Assembly (NCBI RefSeq): GCF_019745455.1 | Contig: NZ_JAIETD010000058.1 | Location: 20,187 to 84,186 of the forward strand | Direction of reading: 5' to 3' | Origin: Methylobacterium sp. | Lineage (GTDB): Bacteria > Pseudomonadota > Alphaproteobacteria > Rhizobiales > Beijerinckiaceae | DNA length: 64,000 nt | Shown: in pieces, positions 56,727-64,000 of the stretch | Layout of the letters: every line of letters starts with the position of its first letter | How positions within the stretch are numbered: position 1 is the stretch's first letter | Program-made: the position numbers and the translations under genes | The notes under the pieces: generated by a model | Told to the model about the DNA's origin: nothing | What the model saw: only the letters and a program-made list of their open reading frames with translations | The model's database searches: none

Positions 56727-57749
56727 ATGACAGTTCTTTCACTCCTGGAACTAGTCCGCGTCACGCAGGACACGGACGCCGGAACCGCGATCAACAATGC
56801 CCGAGACCTCGCTCTCCATGTCGAGGAGTGGGGCTATAAGCGGGTTTGGGTGGCTGAGCACCACAACATGATTGGAATTGCCAGCGCCGCTACAGCGATC
56901 GTCATCGGTCATATCGCCGGTGGCACCAAGACGATTCGGGTCGGCGCCGGCGGCATCATGCTGCCGAACCATGCGCCCTACATCGTCGCCGAACAATTCG
57001 GCACGCTGGAGCGGCTCTATCCCGGACGCATTGATCTCGGGCTTGGCCGTGCGCCTGGCACCGATCAACCAGCTGTGCGAGCAATGCGGCGCTCAGCCGA
57101 CGCGTCGGACCAGTTCCCGCAGGATGTACTCGAACTCCAGGCCTTCCTAAAGCCGGCCGGGCCAGACCAGCGAATCATTGCAGTGCCGGCTGCGGGGACC
57201 AACGTGCCGCTGTGGATATTGGGCTCAAGCCACTTCGGGGCGATGGTGGCGGCTGAGCTCGGGCTGCCATATGCGTTTGCCTCGCACTTTGCGCCCGACA
57301 TGCTGCTGTCAGCGCTCGAGGTCTACCGCAGCCGCTTCAAGCCCTCGGCCCAGCTCGACCGACCGTACGCGATGGCCGGCATCAACGTCATTGCAGCCGA
57401 TGCCGATTCTCAAGCGAGGCGGCTCGCGACCACTCAGCAGATGTCCTTTACCGACATGGTCCGGGGACAACGCGGGCTTAGCAAGCCCCCCATCGACGAC
57501 ATCGAGACCTACTGGTCCCCGGCTGAAAAGGCTCAAGCCTGGCGTATGCTGGCACGGTCAGTTGTCGGCTCCGTCCAAACCGTCAGAACGGGGCTGCAAG
57601 CCTTCGTTACCGAAACCGGCGTCGACGAGGTGATGATTGTCTCAGACGTCTACGACCATCAGGCGCGACTGCGTTCCGTCGAATTGATCGCTGAGGCTGT
57701 GAAACCATCGAAAGCCCGAAGTCTGGCTGCCGAGCACTTTCTGCAATGA
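56727..57749 (+). CDS. LLM class flavin-dependent oxidoreductase
   Basis: 340 residues. Luciferase-like TIM barrel: [53 protein letters not shown] and [17 protein letters not shown] are the hallmark of the YvbT/YceB-like LLM subfamily using FMN. Substrate unknown. Preceded by GAGGAATGAGCCGAG. Confidence 0.93.
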   Translation: MTVLSLLELVRVTQDTDAGTAINNARDLALHVEEWGYKRVWVAEHHNMIGIASAATAIVIGHIAGGTKTIRVGAGGIMLPNHAPYIVAEQFGTLERLYPGRIDLGLGRAPGTDQPAVRAMRRSADASDQFPQDVLELQAFLKPAGPDQRIIAVPAAGTNVPLWILGSSHFGAMVAAELGLPYAFASHFAPDMLLSALEVYRSRFKPSAQLDRPYAMAGINVIAADADSQARRLATTQQMSFTDMVRGQRGLSKPPIDDIETYWSPAEKAQAWRMLARSVVGSVQTVRTGLQAFVTETGVDEVMIVSDVYDHQARLRSVELIAEAVKPSKARSLAAEHFLQ

Positions 57750-57922
57750 TCTAACTTCAGGCCAACACCGAAGTTCAGTTCTTATTATTCTATCGGATTT
57801 CGGAACGTGCGCGCTAGAGTGAATTAATTCGTCATTTTCTGTTATACCAGGCCTGCGGCAAAATAGTCGCGTCAAACACTTCAGTATGAAATAGCAACAG
57901 ATATGGATGCGGGTCGCGGACC

Positions 57923-58117
57923 CTAGAGAGCCAACAGCGAGATCGCGCCGATCAACGCGACGCAAGTGGCGATCTGCACGCTTCGGAAGGTCTCGATAGA
58001 GCGACGACGATTGTCGTTAGCAGCTCTGCGGCGTGACCTCAGCAGATAGCGATCCAAGATGGGTTCAGGCGGTTCGAACCACTGTTCCGCATTAACGCGA
58101 ACTCTAGCGACATTCAT
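57923..58117 (-). CDS. Small tail-anchored membrane protein
   Basis: 64 residues from ATG 58117 (GGAA eight bases upstream). Basic, polar N-terminus (LRSRRRAANDNRRRS) and a single C-terminal helix VQIATCVALIGAISLLAL. An upstream ATG at 58183 would add 22 residues. No family recognised. Confidence 0.5.
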   Translation of the reverse strand: MNVARVRVNAEQWFEPPEPILDRYLLRSRRRAANDNRRRSIETFRSVQIATCVALIGAISLLAL

Positions 58118-58416
58118 GTAGCGTTTCCACAATCTTCTCGTGCAACCCAACGATGCTTGTTGGTCATGCTTAAGCTGAGCCATTCTTCGGCATCTCTCGG
58201 TTGGTCAATAAGCAGAAGTCGCTGCTTATGTCCATGCACAATAGAGCTTAGCGACTGAGATGAGAGGAACCATAATGCATTCACGTGGGGGCTCACCCGA
58301 TCGGTGACCCTACCTATGCGCAGGCTGTATGGCTGGCATTAGAAATGTGGCATACCAAAGAATGCTGCGAGGCGTCATAGATACCGCAACGCAAACAAAC
58401 ACACGAGAAGACCGCC

Positions 58417-58632
58417 ATGATCACCCTGCTTCTGACCGTCGTCGCCGCTGGCGCTGCCAACGTTGCGCTGGTTGCCTTCCTGGCTGACCGGCTGGGCCCC
58501 AAGGCCGGCGCCGCCGTTTCCGCTGGTGAGTTTGTCGCTGTCGCCGAGACGGCTCCTGCTTCCGCTAAGCGCAGTGCCCTCAAGGTTGGCAACGAGAACG
58601 TACGGGTCGGAGGTGCGCAGCGCGCCGCTTGA
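58417..58632 (+). CDS. Small membrane protein
   Basis: 71 residues: N-terminal helix ITLLLTVVAAGAANVALVAFLADRLG, then an Ala/Ser-rich tail ending RVGGAQRAA. GAGAAG upstream of the ATG. Followed 34 bp later by a very strong hairpin. Function unknown. Confidence 0.55.
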   Translation: MITLLLTVVAAGAANVALVAFLADRLGPKAGAAVSAGEFVAVAETAPASAKRSALKVGNENVRVGGAQRAA

Positions 58633-58665
58633 GCAGAACGACGCAATCGTCGCTGCTACAGATTG

Positions 58666-58696
58666 AGAAGCCCCGCTGGTTCCCAGCGGGGCTTCT
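58666..58696 (+). terminator. Strong hairpin terminator after small membrane gene
   Basis: AGAAGCCCCGCTGG, 3-nt loop, CCAGCGGGGCTTCT: 14 perfect base pairs, followed by a pyrimidine-rich CTGCTTCTG. Confidence 0.7.
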
Positions 58697-59055
58697 CTGC
58701 TTCTGGGCTGAGGCCGCAGGATCGACTGGGCTTCGGCTTTCCCGAATCTGAATAACCGGGCCGGGTGGGAAACCGAACGTTATCTAGTGTGCTAGGAGCC
58801 CGACTCTGCTGATGGCGAGTTCCTGCTCTACGGAAGCGCGATGTTCTAGCCATCGATTAAGTTTGGAGTACCCGTTTCAGCAGCTGCCTTGTCGATGCAA
58901 TGCGAGACGGGCGGTTTTCTCTATAGATAATCGCAAGAGTTGATTTCGAGACTGGTGCACTGACTCTTCAATGCTAATATTGGGTGTTAATTCCTCGCTC
59001 CCTGAAGGGTTGTCTTCCCTGATTTAGGCTTTTGAGCCTATGGAGGGTGCCAGGA
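58697..59055. other. Intergenic region, no gene seen
   Basis: 359 bp. No protein-like frame on either strand. The segment 58900-59000 is A+T-rich (TATAGATAATCGCAAG, GCTAATATTGGGTG). It may contain the end of the IS element whose remnant follows. Confidence 0.4.
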
Positions 59056-59207
59056 ATGCTGAGGAAGCATCAGCTTGGAGAGATCACCGCGAAGCTAGTC
59101 TAGGTCGATCTGCTGTTGTCGCAGGGACAACCGTTTCGGATGCGATCCGCACGATCAGCGCGACGCCGTTCACCCAATACCGGTGTCGCGAGGAGTTCGG
59201 CGGGCTT
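59056..59207 (+). pseudogene. IS3-family transposase OrfA remnant
   Basis: From ATG 59056 the frame reads MLRKHQLGEITAKLV, a TAG stop, VDLLLSQGQ, then after a one-base shift near 59132 continues SDAIRTISATPFTQYRCREEFGGL. Together this is the helix-turn-helix OrfA of IS3-family elements (compare the general pattern RKxHxxEEIxAKLRQVDVLxSQGQSVxDAIRxIGVTExTYYRWRxEFGGL). It carries one nonsense codon and one frameshift, and no OrfB follows. Dead insertion sequence fragment. Confidence 0.75.
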
Positions 59208-59467
59208 AGCCGCAAACCGCCGGCACCAAGCGCCGTGCCGTGCCCGACTGCGCCAACGCAACCTCCTTCGCCGGTCACCTCAAGCTTGGTCGACAAGCTC
59301 ACAATGCATGAGATTTGAACCGAGCGACCTAAGGGGGGTAGGCCAGTGCGTGTTGAGCACGATGGCGATGCCGCGTCTACAAAGGCGGAACCTTTTACGG
59401 CTAAACCTGATCTTAAGGGTGCAACGTCTCAGACTGTCACTGGAAATTTCGCATAGGAAGTTCTGCC
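59208..59467. other. Upstream region of the kaiC operon
   Basis: 260 bp between the IS remnant and the KaiC leader ORF. GGAAC at 59388 has no CGTT at 16-17 bases, so an EcfG promoter is not supported. No other clear promoter seen. Confidence 0.35.
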
Positions 59468-59485
59468 ATGAGCCTGGACCGATGA
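59468..59485 (+). promoter_or_regulatory. Five-codon leader ORF coupled to kaiC
   Basis: ATG AGC CTG GAC CGA TGA (MSLDR). It has the good Shine-Dalgarno AGGAAG seven bases before its ATG, whereas the kaiC ATG (59482) has none of its own; the leader TGA overlaps the kaiC ATG (ATGA). Suggests translation of the KaiC-like gene depends on termination of this leader. Confidence 0.45.
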
Positions 59486-61005
59486 CGGACCTCACGCGCG
59501 CGGTACCTTCCACTCCATCGAGCACACGGATACAGACTGGCATAAGCGGCCTGGACGAGATCCTTGGCGGCGGGCTTACGGCGGATCGTCTCTACCTGCT
59601 GGAGGGGACGCCCGGCACCGGCAAGACCACTCTCTCCCTGCAGTTCCTGCTTGCCGGCGCCGACCTTGGCGAGCAAGGTCTCTACGTCACGCTGTCGGAG
59701 ACCGCAGACGAGCTTCGGGCGGCCGCCACCACGCATGGCTGGTCACTCGACGGCATCGAGATCTACGAACTCGTCAACGAGCTAGGCCTCGACCCCGACA
59801 GTGAGCAATCGGTTCTCCACCCATCCGAGGTCGAGCTCGGCGAGACAGTCCGGGAAGTCATCGCCAGGGTCGAGGACCTCAATCCCGGTCGAGTCGTATT
59901 CGACAGCCTGTCCGAACTGCGCCTTCTCGCCCAGAGCCCCTTGCGCTACCGCCGCCAGATCCTGGCGCTGAAACAGTTCTTCGCTCGCCGCAACTGCACC
60001 GTCCTGATGCTCGACGACCGCACCTCGGAAGCTGGGGATCAGCAGCTTCACAGCATCGCCCATGGCGTCATCTCGCTGGAGCAGTCGCCACGCGAGTTCG
60101 GTTCAGAGCGGCGCCGCCTCCGCATCGTGAAGATGCGCGGCATCAAGTTCCGCGGCGGCTATCACGACTTCGTCCTCGATACGGGGGGCTTGAGCGTTTT
60201 CCCGCGCCTCGTGGCCGCTGACCACCGCGCGACCTTCGACGCAACCGCGACGTCGACCGGCTCAGTAGAGCTTGATCTCCTCATGGGCGGGGGCTTGGTG
60301 CCAGGCACCAATACATTGCTCATCGGCCCTTCCGGTGTCGGCAAGACCACGATGGGGGTACGCTGCATGCTCGCCGCTCTGGAGAGAGAAGAGGTAGCAA
60401 CCTACTTTCTGTTCGACGAGGGGCTCGCCACGCTGTTGGCGCGTGCGACCGCACTTGGCATGGACCTCACCCAGCATATCGATACCGGTCGTCTGACCAT
60501 CCTGCAGATTGATCCGGCCGAGCTGTCGCCCGGCGAATTTGCCTCAAAAGTCCGTTTCGCGGTCGAGGAACGCGGTGCCACCTTCGTCGTCATCGATAGC
60601 CTGAATGCCTACCTGCATGCCATGCCGGGTGAGGAATTCCTGATTCTGCAGATGCATGAGCTGCTGAGTTACCTGAACCAGCAGGGCGTCACGACCCTGC
60701 TGATACTGGGACAGCACGGCATCGTCGGGGAGGTGCGTACTGACGTCGATCTCAGTTATCTCAGCGATGCCGTCCTACTATTCCGGTTCTTCGAGGCTCA
60801 GGGCGAGGTCCGCACCGCCCTCTCGGCGGTCAAGAGCCGCGTCAACGCCCATGAGCGCACGATCCGGGAGCTCAAGCTCACATCGCAGGGCCTCCAGGTC
60901 GGGGAGGCTTTGACCGATTTCCAAGGCGTGCTGACGGGGCTTCCCACCTATGAGGGAAGGGTCGGAATGTTGAGCGATCGTGTATCGGCTGAGAACAAGA
61001 TGTAA
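59482..61005 (+). CDS. KaiC-like circadian-clock-family ATPase
   Basis: 507 residues from ATG 59482. Two RecA/DnaB-like domains: CI with Walker A EGTPGTGKTT (41-50) and Walker B RVVFDSLSELR; CII with Walker A GPSGVGKTT (about 283) and Walker B FVVIDSLNAY. C-terminal block NAHERTIRELKLTSQGLQVG matches KaiC-family ends. Aligned by eye to cyanobacterial KaiC, the CII phosphosite Ser431/Thr432 reads Ser/Tyr (DLSYLSDAVLL), and the catalytic Glu pairs read SE in CI and DE in CII. No kaiA or kaiB is present. Overlaps the hybrid kinase gene (TAATG), implying a two-component partnership. Extending the frame upstream would run through the IS remnant and is rejected. Confidence 0.9.
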   Translation: MTDLTRAVPSTPSSTRIQTGISGLDEILGGGLTADRLYLLEGTPGTGKTTLSLQFLLAGADLGEQGLYVTLSETADELRAAATTHGWSLDGIEIYELVNELGLDPDSEQSVLHPSEVELGETVREVIARVEDLNPGRVVFDSLSELRLLAQSPLRYRRQILALKQFFARRNCTVLMLDDRTSEAGDQQLHSIAHGVISLEQSPREFGSERRRLRIVKMRGIKFRGGYHDFVLDTGGLSVFPRLVAADHRATFDATATSTGSVELDLLMGGGLVPGTNTLLIGPSGVGKTTMGVRCMLAALEREEVATYFLFDEGLATLLARATALGMDLTQHIDTGRLTILQIDPAELSPGEFASKVRFAVEERGATFVVIDSLNAYLHAMPGEEFLILQMHELLSYLNQQGVTTLLILGQHGIVGEVRTDVDLSYLSDAVLLFRFFEAQGEVRTALSAVKSRVNAHERTIRELKLTSQGLQVGEALTDFQGVLTGLPTYEGRVGMLSDRVSAENKM

Positions 61006-63056
61006 TGACCCGGACCGTGAAGAAAGAAGGGCGCATCGTCATCCTGGCACCGCGAGGACGAGATGCAGCCGTCATCGAGCAAGTGCTTTCAAAGTCAGGC
61101 AATCTGTCCACGGTATGCTCGGACCTCTCGAATTGGATGGACTGCCTGCAAATTGGCGCTGGCGCGGCGCTCGTCACCGAGGAAGCGCTCGCGGAGGCGG
61201 ACACGACCCGGCTCTTCGCATGGCTCGAGGCACAGCCAGCTTGGTCGGACTTTCCTTTCATTGTCCTGGCTACGCGCCAAAGCGGCCGCAGATCAGAGCG
61301 CGCAGCGGGCATCCTCTCGCGTCTCGGCAACGTCGTGCTGCTGGAGCGTCCGATCAACGCAGAGACCCTGACCAGCGCCGCAGCTTCGGCCCTGCGGGCT
61401 CGCAGCCGGCAGTATCACGCCCGAAGCCTCCTTCAGGAACGTGAACGGACTCAAGAGGACCTGCGCGTTCTCAACGAGGACCTGGAGCGGCGCGTCATCG
61501 AGCGGACCCGCGAGGTCGAGGCGGCGCGCGAGACCCTGGCCTTCGCTCTCGATGCGGCAGGGATGGGCTCGTGGGACCTCGACCTGTCCAGCGGCACCTC
61601 TCGCCAATCACCTCGGTTCGACGCCATCTTCGGCTATTCCGACGGGATGCCGTCCTGGACACCGGAAAGCGTCATCACCCACGTCGTCGAGGAGGATCGC
61701 TTGCTCGTCGAGCAAGCCTTCGCAGCGGCGCCAGAAACTGGTTCGCTCGACCTCGAATGCAGGATCAAGCGGCCTGACGGGGCCGTGCGCTGGGCTGCTC
61801 TGCGAGGCCAGGTCAGGTTCGATGATGAAGGTCGGCCAGCACGCATTGCCGGAGTGCTGATGGACCGCACCGACCAACGCATCACCGAGGACGCGCTGCG
61901 CCAGGCCCAGAAGATGGAAGCCATCGGCCAGCTGACCGGCGGCGTCGCGCACGACTTCAACAACCTCCTCACCGTCATCGTCGGCGGGCTCGACATGATC
62001 ATCCGGCGGCCGGAGCAGTATGAGCGTGTCACGCGATTGGCTGAGGCGGCAATGACGGCTGCGCGCCGTGGGGAGCAGCTTACCCAGCAGCTTCTTGCCT
62101 TCTCACGCAGGCAGATGCTGCGTCCGCAAACCCTCAATCCCAACCGCCTGCTATTGGACTTCAAGCCATTGGCCGAGCGCGCGGCGGGGGGTGCAGTCGA
62201 GCTCGCCTTCGACCTCGACCCGGCTGTCGACCCAATTCGGATCGATCCGGCACAGTTCGAGGCAGCGGTGCTGAACCTGATCGTCAATGCGCGCGATGCC
62301 ATGGAGACCGGCGTGGCGATGCCTCGTATCGCGGTGAGCAGTCGCAACGTTCGCCTCGGCACGGCCGCCGTCGCCGACAAGGGGGTTCACCCAGGCTCCT
62401 ACGTTCTGGTGTCCGTGACCGACACGGGCGACGGCATCCCGCCCGACATGCTCCAGCGCGTGTTCGAACCGTTCTTCACAACCAAGGAAGTCGGCAAGGG
62501 CACAGGGCTCGGCCTGTCCCAAGTCTACGGCTTCACGCGCAGCGCTAAGGGCTTCGTCGCCATCGACTCGGAGACAGGTAGGGGAACGTCGGTGAACCTG
62601 TACTTCCCTCGCTCCAGTGATCCGGCGGGCGAAGAGATGGGAACGGGCTCGGTGAGCAATCTGCCCCTCCGCCGTGCTGGTGAAGGTGAGACGATCTTGC
62701 TGGTCGAAGACGACGAGCAGGTGCTCGGCATGGCTGTAGAGAGCCTGGAAGAGCTACGCTACAAGGTCATCGTCGCCCGAAATGCTGCCGAGGCGCTGGA
62801 CCACCTTAAGGGTGTCGAGCGCGTCGACATCCTATTCTCGGACGTGGTCATGCCTGGCGGAATGAACGGATCGCAGCTTGCCATCGAGGCGGCACGGATG
62901 CGGCCTGGCCTCAAGATCTTGCTAACATCCGGTTACGTCGCAAACCTCGATGAGGGACAGGTCATCGGGGATGGCGAGCTGCCGGTGCTGAACAAGCCCT
63001 ACCGCCGCGATGAGCTCGCCCGCTCCCTCCGCCTTGTTCTGGGAGGCAACACTTAA
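61005..63056 (+). CDS. Hybrid histidine kinase with C-terminal receiver
   Basis: 683 residues. N-terminal ~130 residues look like a degenerate receiver (IVILAPRGRDAAVIEQVL ... NVVLLERPINAETL) without an acidic pocket. Then a coiled coil (LLQERERTQEDLRVLNEDLERRV), a PAS domain with PAC end (AALRGQVRFDDEGRPARIAGV), HisKA with phospho-His in GGVAHDFNNLLTVI (about 314), HATPase_c with NLIVNARDAM, GDGIPPDML, FEPFFTTKEVGKGTGLGLS, and a receiver with ILLVEDDEQ, Asp in ILFSDVVMPGGMNG (about 611) and LNKPYR. Soluble. First base overlaps the KaiC-like gene stop. Confidence 0.93.
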   Translation: MTRTVKKEGRIVILAPRGRDAAVIEQVLSKSGNLSTVCSDLSNWMDCLQIGAGAALVTEEALAEADTTRLFAWLEAQPAWSDFPFIVLATRQSGRRSERAAGILSRLGNVVLLERPINAETLTSAAASALRARSRQYHARSLLQERERTQEDLRVLNEDLERRVIERTREVEAARETLAFALDAAGMGSWDLDLSSGTSRQSPRFDAIFGYSDGMPSWTPESVITHVVEEDRLLVEQAFAAAPETGSLDLECRIKRPDGAVRWAALRGQVRFDDEGRPARIAGVLMDRTDQRITEDALRQAQKMEAIGQLTGGVAHDFNNLLTVIVGGLDMIIRRPEQYERVTRLAEAAMTAARRGEQLTQQLLAFSRRQMLRPQTLNPNRLLLDFKPLAERAAGGAVELAFDLDPAVDPIRIDPAQFEAAVLNLIVNARDAMETGVAMPRIAVSSRNVRLGTAAVADKGVHPGSYVLVSVTDTGDGIPPDMLQRVFEPFFTTKEVGKGTGLGLSQVYGFTRSAKGFVAIDSETGRGTSVNLYFPRSSDPAGEEMGTGSVSNLPLRRAGEGETILLVEDDEQVLGMAVESLEELRYKVIVARNAAEALDHLKGVERVDILFSDVVMPGGMNGSQLAIEAARMRPGLKILLTSGYVANLDEGQVIGDGELPVLNKPYRRDELARSLRLVLGGNT

Positions 63057-63150
63057 GGCGGCGTTATCCAGTTGCCGCTGTCAATAGAAGCATTGTTTTC
63101 GGGACAGTCGGTCGCCCGAGTCACAGGCAGGACAACACTTTATTGCCGAC

Positions 63151-64000
63151 TCACTTTAGCGGCATGTCAACGGTGACGCGCAACCCATCCGGGTCGTAGG
63201 CGATGTCGACCTGGGCCCCAACCTGGGCGGTCAGCACGCGGTTGAGGACGCGCGACCCGAAACCGTCCCGCGTCGGCAGCGCCACGGGAGGTCCGTCGTG
63301 CTCGTTCCACACCCAGTGCAGCCGTTGCCCCGAAGTGGCAGTCTCGAGGGACCAGGTCACCTCGATACGGCCGTCTGAATGCGCCAACGCGCCGTGCTTC
63401 AGGGCATTGATAGTCAGTTCGTGCAAGGCCATCCCGATAGGAACAGCCAGCTCTGATGGCAGCACGACCGGCGGGCCGTTGAGCGATAGCCGGTCCCGCC
63501 CGTTCTCGTAGACGCGGAGTTCAGCCTCGATGAGCTGTCGGAACAGGACTGCCTGAGCCAGATCCTCGGTGATCATGGCGTGGGTTTTCGCCAACGAGGT
63601 GATTCGTCCGGTCAGAATGCGGGCAAAGTCCGGGATGCTCGTCGATGAGCGGGTGGTCGCATTTAGGACAGCCTGGACTGTTGCGAGCGTGTTCTTGACC
63701 CGGTGATGAAGCTCGCGGACCATCAAGGTCTGGCGGTCCTCGGCGGCATGCCGCTCGGTGATGTCGCGCTGGGCCGAGACCCAATGCGAGATGTGTCCGT
63801 CATCACCCCGAATGGGAGTGATGAGCCACTCGACATAGTACGTTGAGCCGTCCTTCCGATAGTTGATGGCTTCGCCCTGATAGGCTTCGCCGGCGACGAG
63901 AGCGGCCCGAATTTCGTCGAGAGTGCGTATTCCGACGAAGCCGGCCGGGGATTCCGATTTGAAGCCGGCCGTCGTTCCGAGGCGAAGCCGGCCACCATTC
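63151..64000 (-). CDS. PAS-HWE-family sensor histidine kinase (5' end outside window)
   Basis: About 283 codons are visible; the gene runs off the right edge. A PAS/PAC region (GEAINYRKDGSTYYVEWLITPIRGDDG ... WVSAQRDITERHAAED) precedes the kinase. H-box VRELHHRVKNTLATVQAVLNA, N-box GMALHELTINALKHGAL and the Trp-x-Glu block VWNEHDGPPV place it in the HWE/HisKA_2 group common in alphaproteobacteria and often tied to light or general stress signalling. The usual LOV motif NCRFLQ is not seen, so it is not an obvious blue-light sensor. Ends facing the hybrid kinase, 94 bp apart. Confidence 0.9.
   Translation of the reverse strand, partial: NGGRLRLGTTAGFKSESPAGFVGIRTLDEIRAALVAGEAYQGEAINYRKDGSTYYVEWLITPIRGDDGHISHWVSAQRDITERHAAEDRQTLMVRELHHRVKNTLATVQAVLNATTRSSTSIPDFARILTGRITSLAKTHAMITEDLAQAVLFRQLIEAELRVYENGRDRLSLNGPPVVLPSELAVPIGMALHELTINALKHGALAHSDGRIEVTWSLETATSGQRLHWVWNEHDGPPVALPTRDGFGSRVLNRVLTAQVGAQVDIAYDPDGLRVTVDMPLK

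Noticed and set aside
56467..56742. Minus-strand gene with a Trp-rich membrane segment
   Set aside because: Only a short segment is protein-like, there is no family match, and it overlaps the start of the LLM oxidoreductase gene.
59387..59415. EcfG promoter for kaiC
   Set aside because: GGAAC occurs but no CGTT or GTT follows at 16-17 bases.
59116..59481. N-terminal extension of the KaiC-like protein
   Set aside because: The open frame runs through the IS3 remnant in the wrong frame and is Arg/Ser-rich; the KaiC domain begins after 59482.
63800..64000. LOV blue-light domain in the HWE kinase
   Set aside because: The region has a PAS/PAC-like sequence, but the flavin-binding Cys motif NCRFLQ is absent (the aligned stretch reads GGRLRLG).

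Overview
The window is one contiguous piece of a high-GC alphaproteobacterial chromosome, most likely Methylobacterium/Methylorubrum (Hyphomicrobiales). This is inferred from the flagellin N-terminus, the RcdA (DUF1465) cell-cycle adaptor, a complete Tad/Flp pilus locus, two perfect EcfG-type general-stress promoters (GGAAC-N16/17-CGTT), an RpoH-like promoter on clpB, and palindromic intergenic repeats of the type common in that genus. No rRNA, tRNA, CRISPR array, prophage or intact insertion sequence was found.

Layout. 1-4.4 kb: Kdp high-affinity potassium pump operon on the minus strand (27-aa membrane peptide, kdpF, kdpA, a 69-aa membrane protein, a palindromic repeat block, kdpB cut by the window edge). 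4.9-10.1 kb: a secreted protein and a three-gene TRAP transporter for an organic (probably 2-oxo) acid. 10.7-14.4 kb: a lone flagellin and a half-size ABC exporter. 14.5-20.9 kb: housekeeping genes rpmE, rcdA, rpmH, rnpA, yidC and engB, plus a DUF423 protein, a broken small membrane gene and its intact 42-aa neighbour. 21-31.6 kb: AtoE-type transporter, clpB, MOSC protein, membrane diguanylate cyclase, then a minus-strand group rplY, pth, RHH/PIN toxin-antitoxin pair, ychF, followed by a periplasmic retropepsin-like protease. 32-41.9 kb: the Tad pilus locus (flp, cpaA-cpaF, tadB, tadC) with an extra CpaC-N-like protein on the opposite strand. 42-49.4 kb: accessory region of small secreted proteins, a DUF4142 protein, a TorF-like porin, an aminotransferase, a peptide deformylase homologue lacking two metal ligands, and two tandem four-cysteine secreted paralogues. 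49.8-57.7 kb: RND efflux pair, TetR regulator, SDR and LLM oxidoreductases. 57.9-64 kb: small membrane genes, an IS3-family remnant, a KaiC-like ATPase overlapping a hybrid histidine kinase, and a convergent HWE-type kinase running off the window.

How genes work together. The rpmH-rnpA-yidC-engB-DUF423 run is the classical RNase P/membrane insertase cluster with overlapping starts. The Tad genes form one plus-strand assembly line (pilin, prepilin peptidase, secretin parts, localisation ATPase, motor ATPase, two platform proteins). The KaiC-like protein and the hybrid kinase overlap (TAATG) and probably act as one signalling unit. The most unusual items are the degenerate deformylase next to the four-cysteine paralogue pair, the EcfG-driven small secreted proteins nearby, the KaiC module with an S/Y rather than S/T phosphosite dyad and a five-codon leader ORF, and the decayed genes at 20650-20885 and 59056-59207. 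All function calls rest on motif recognition by eye; no database search was run.
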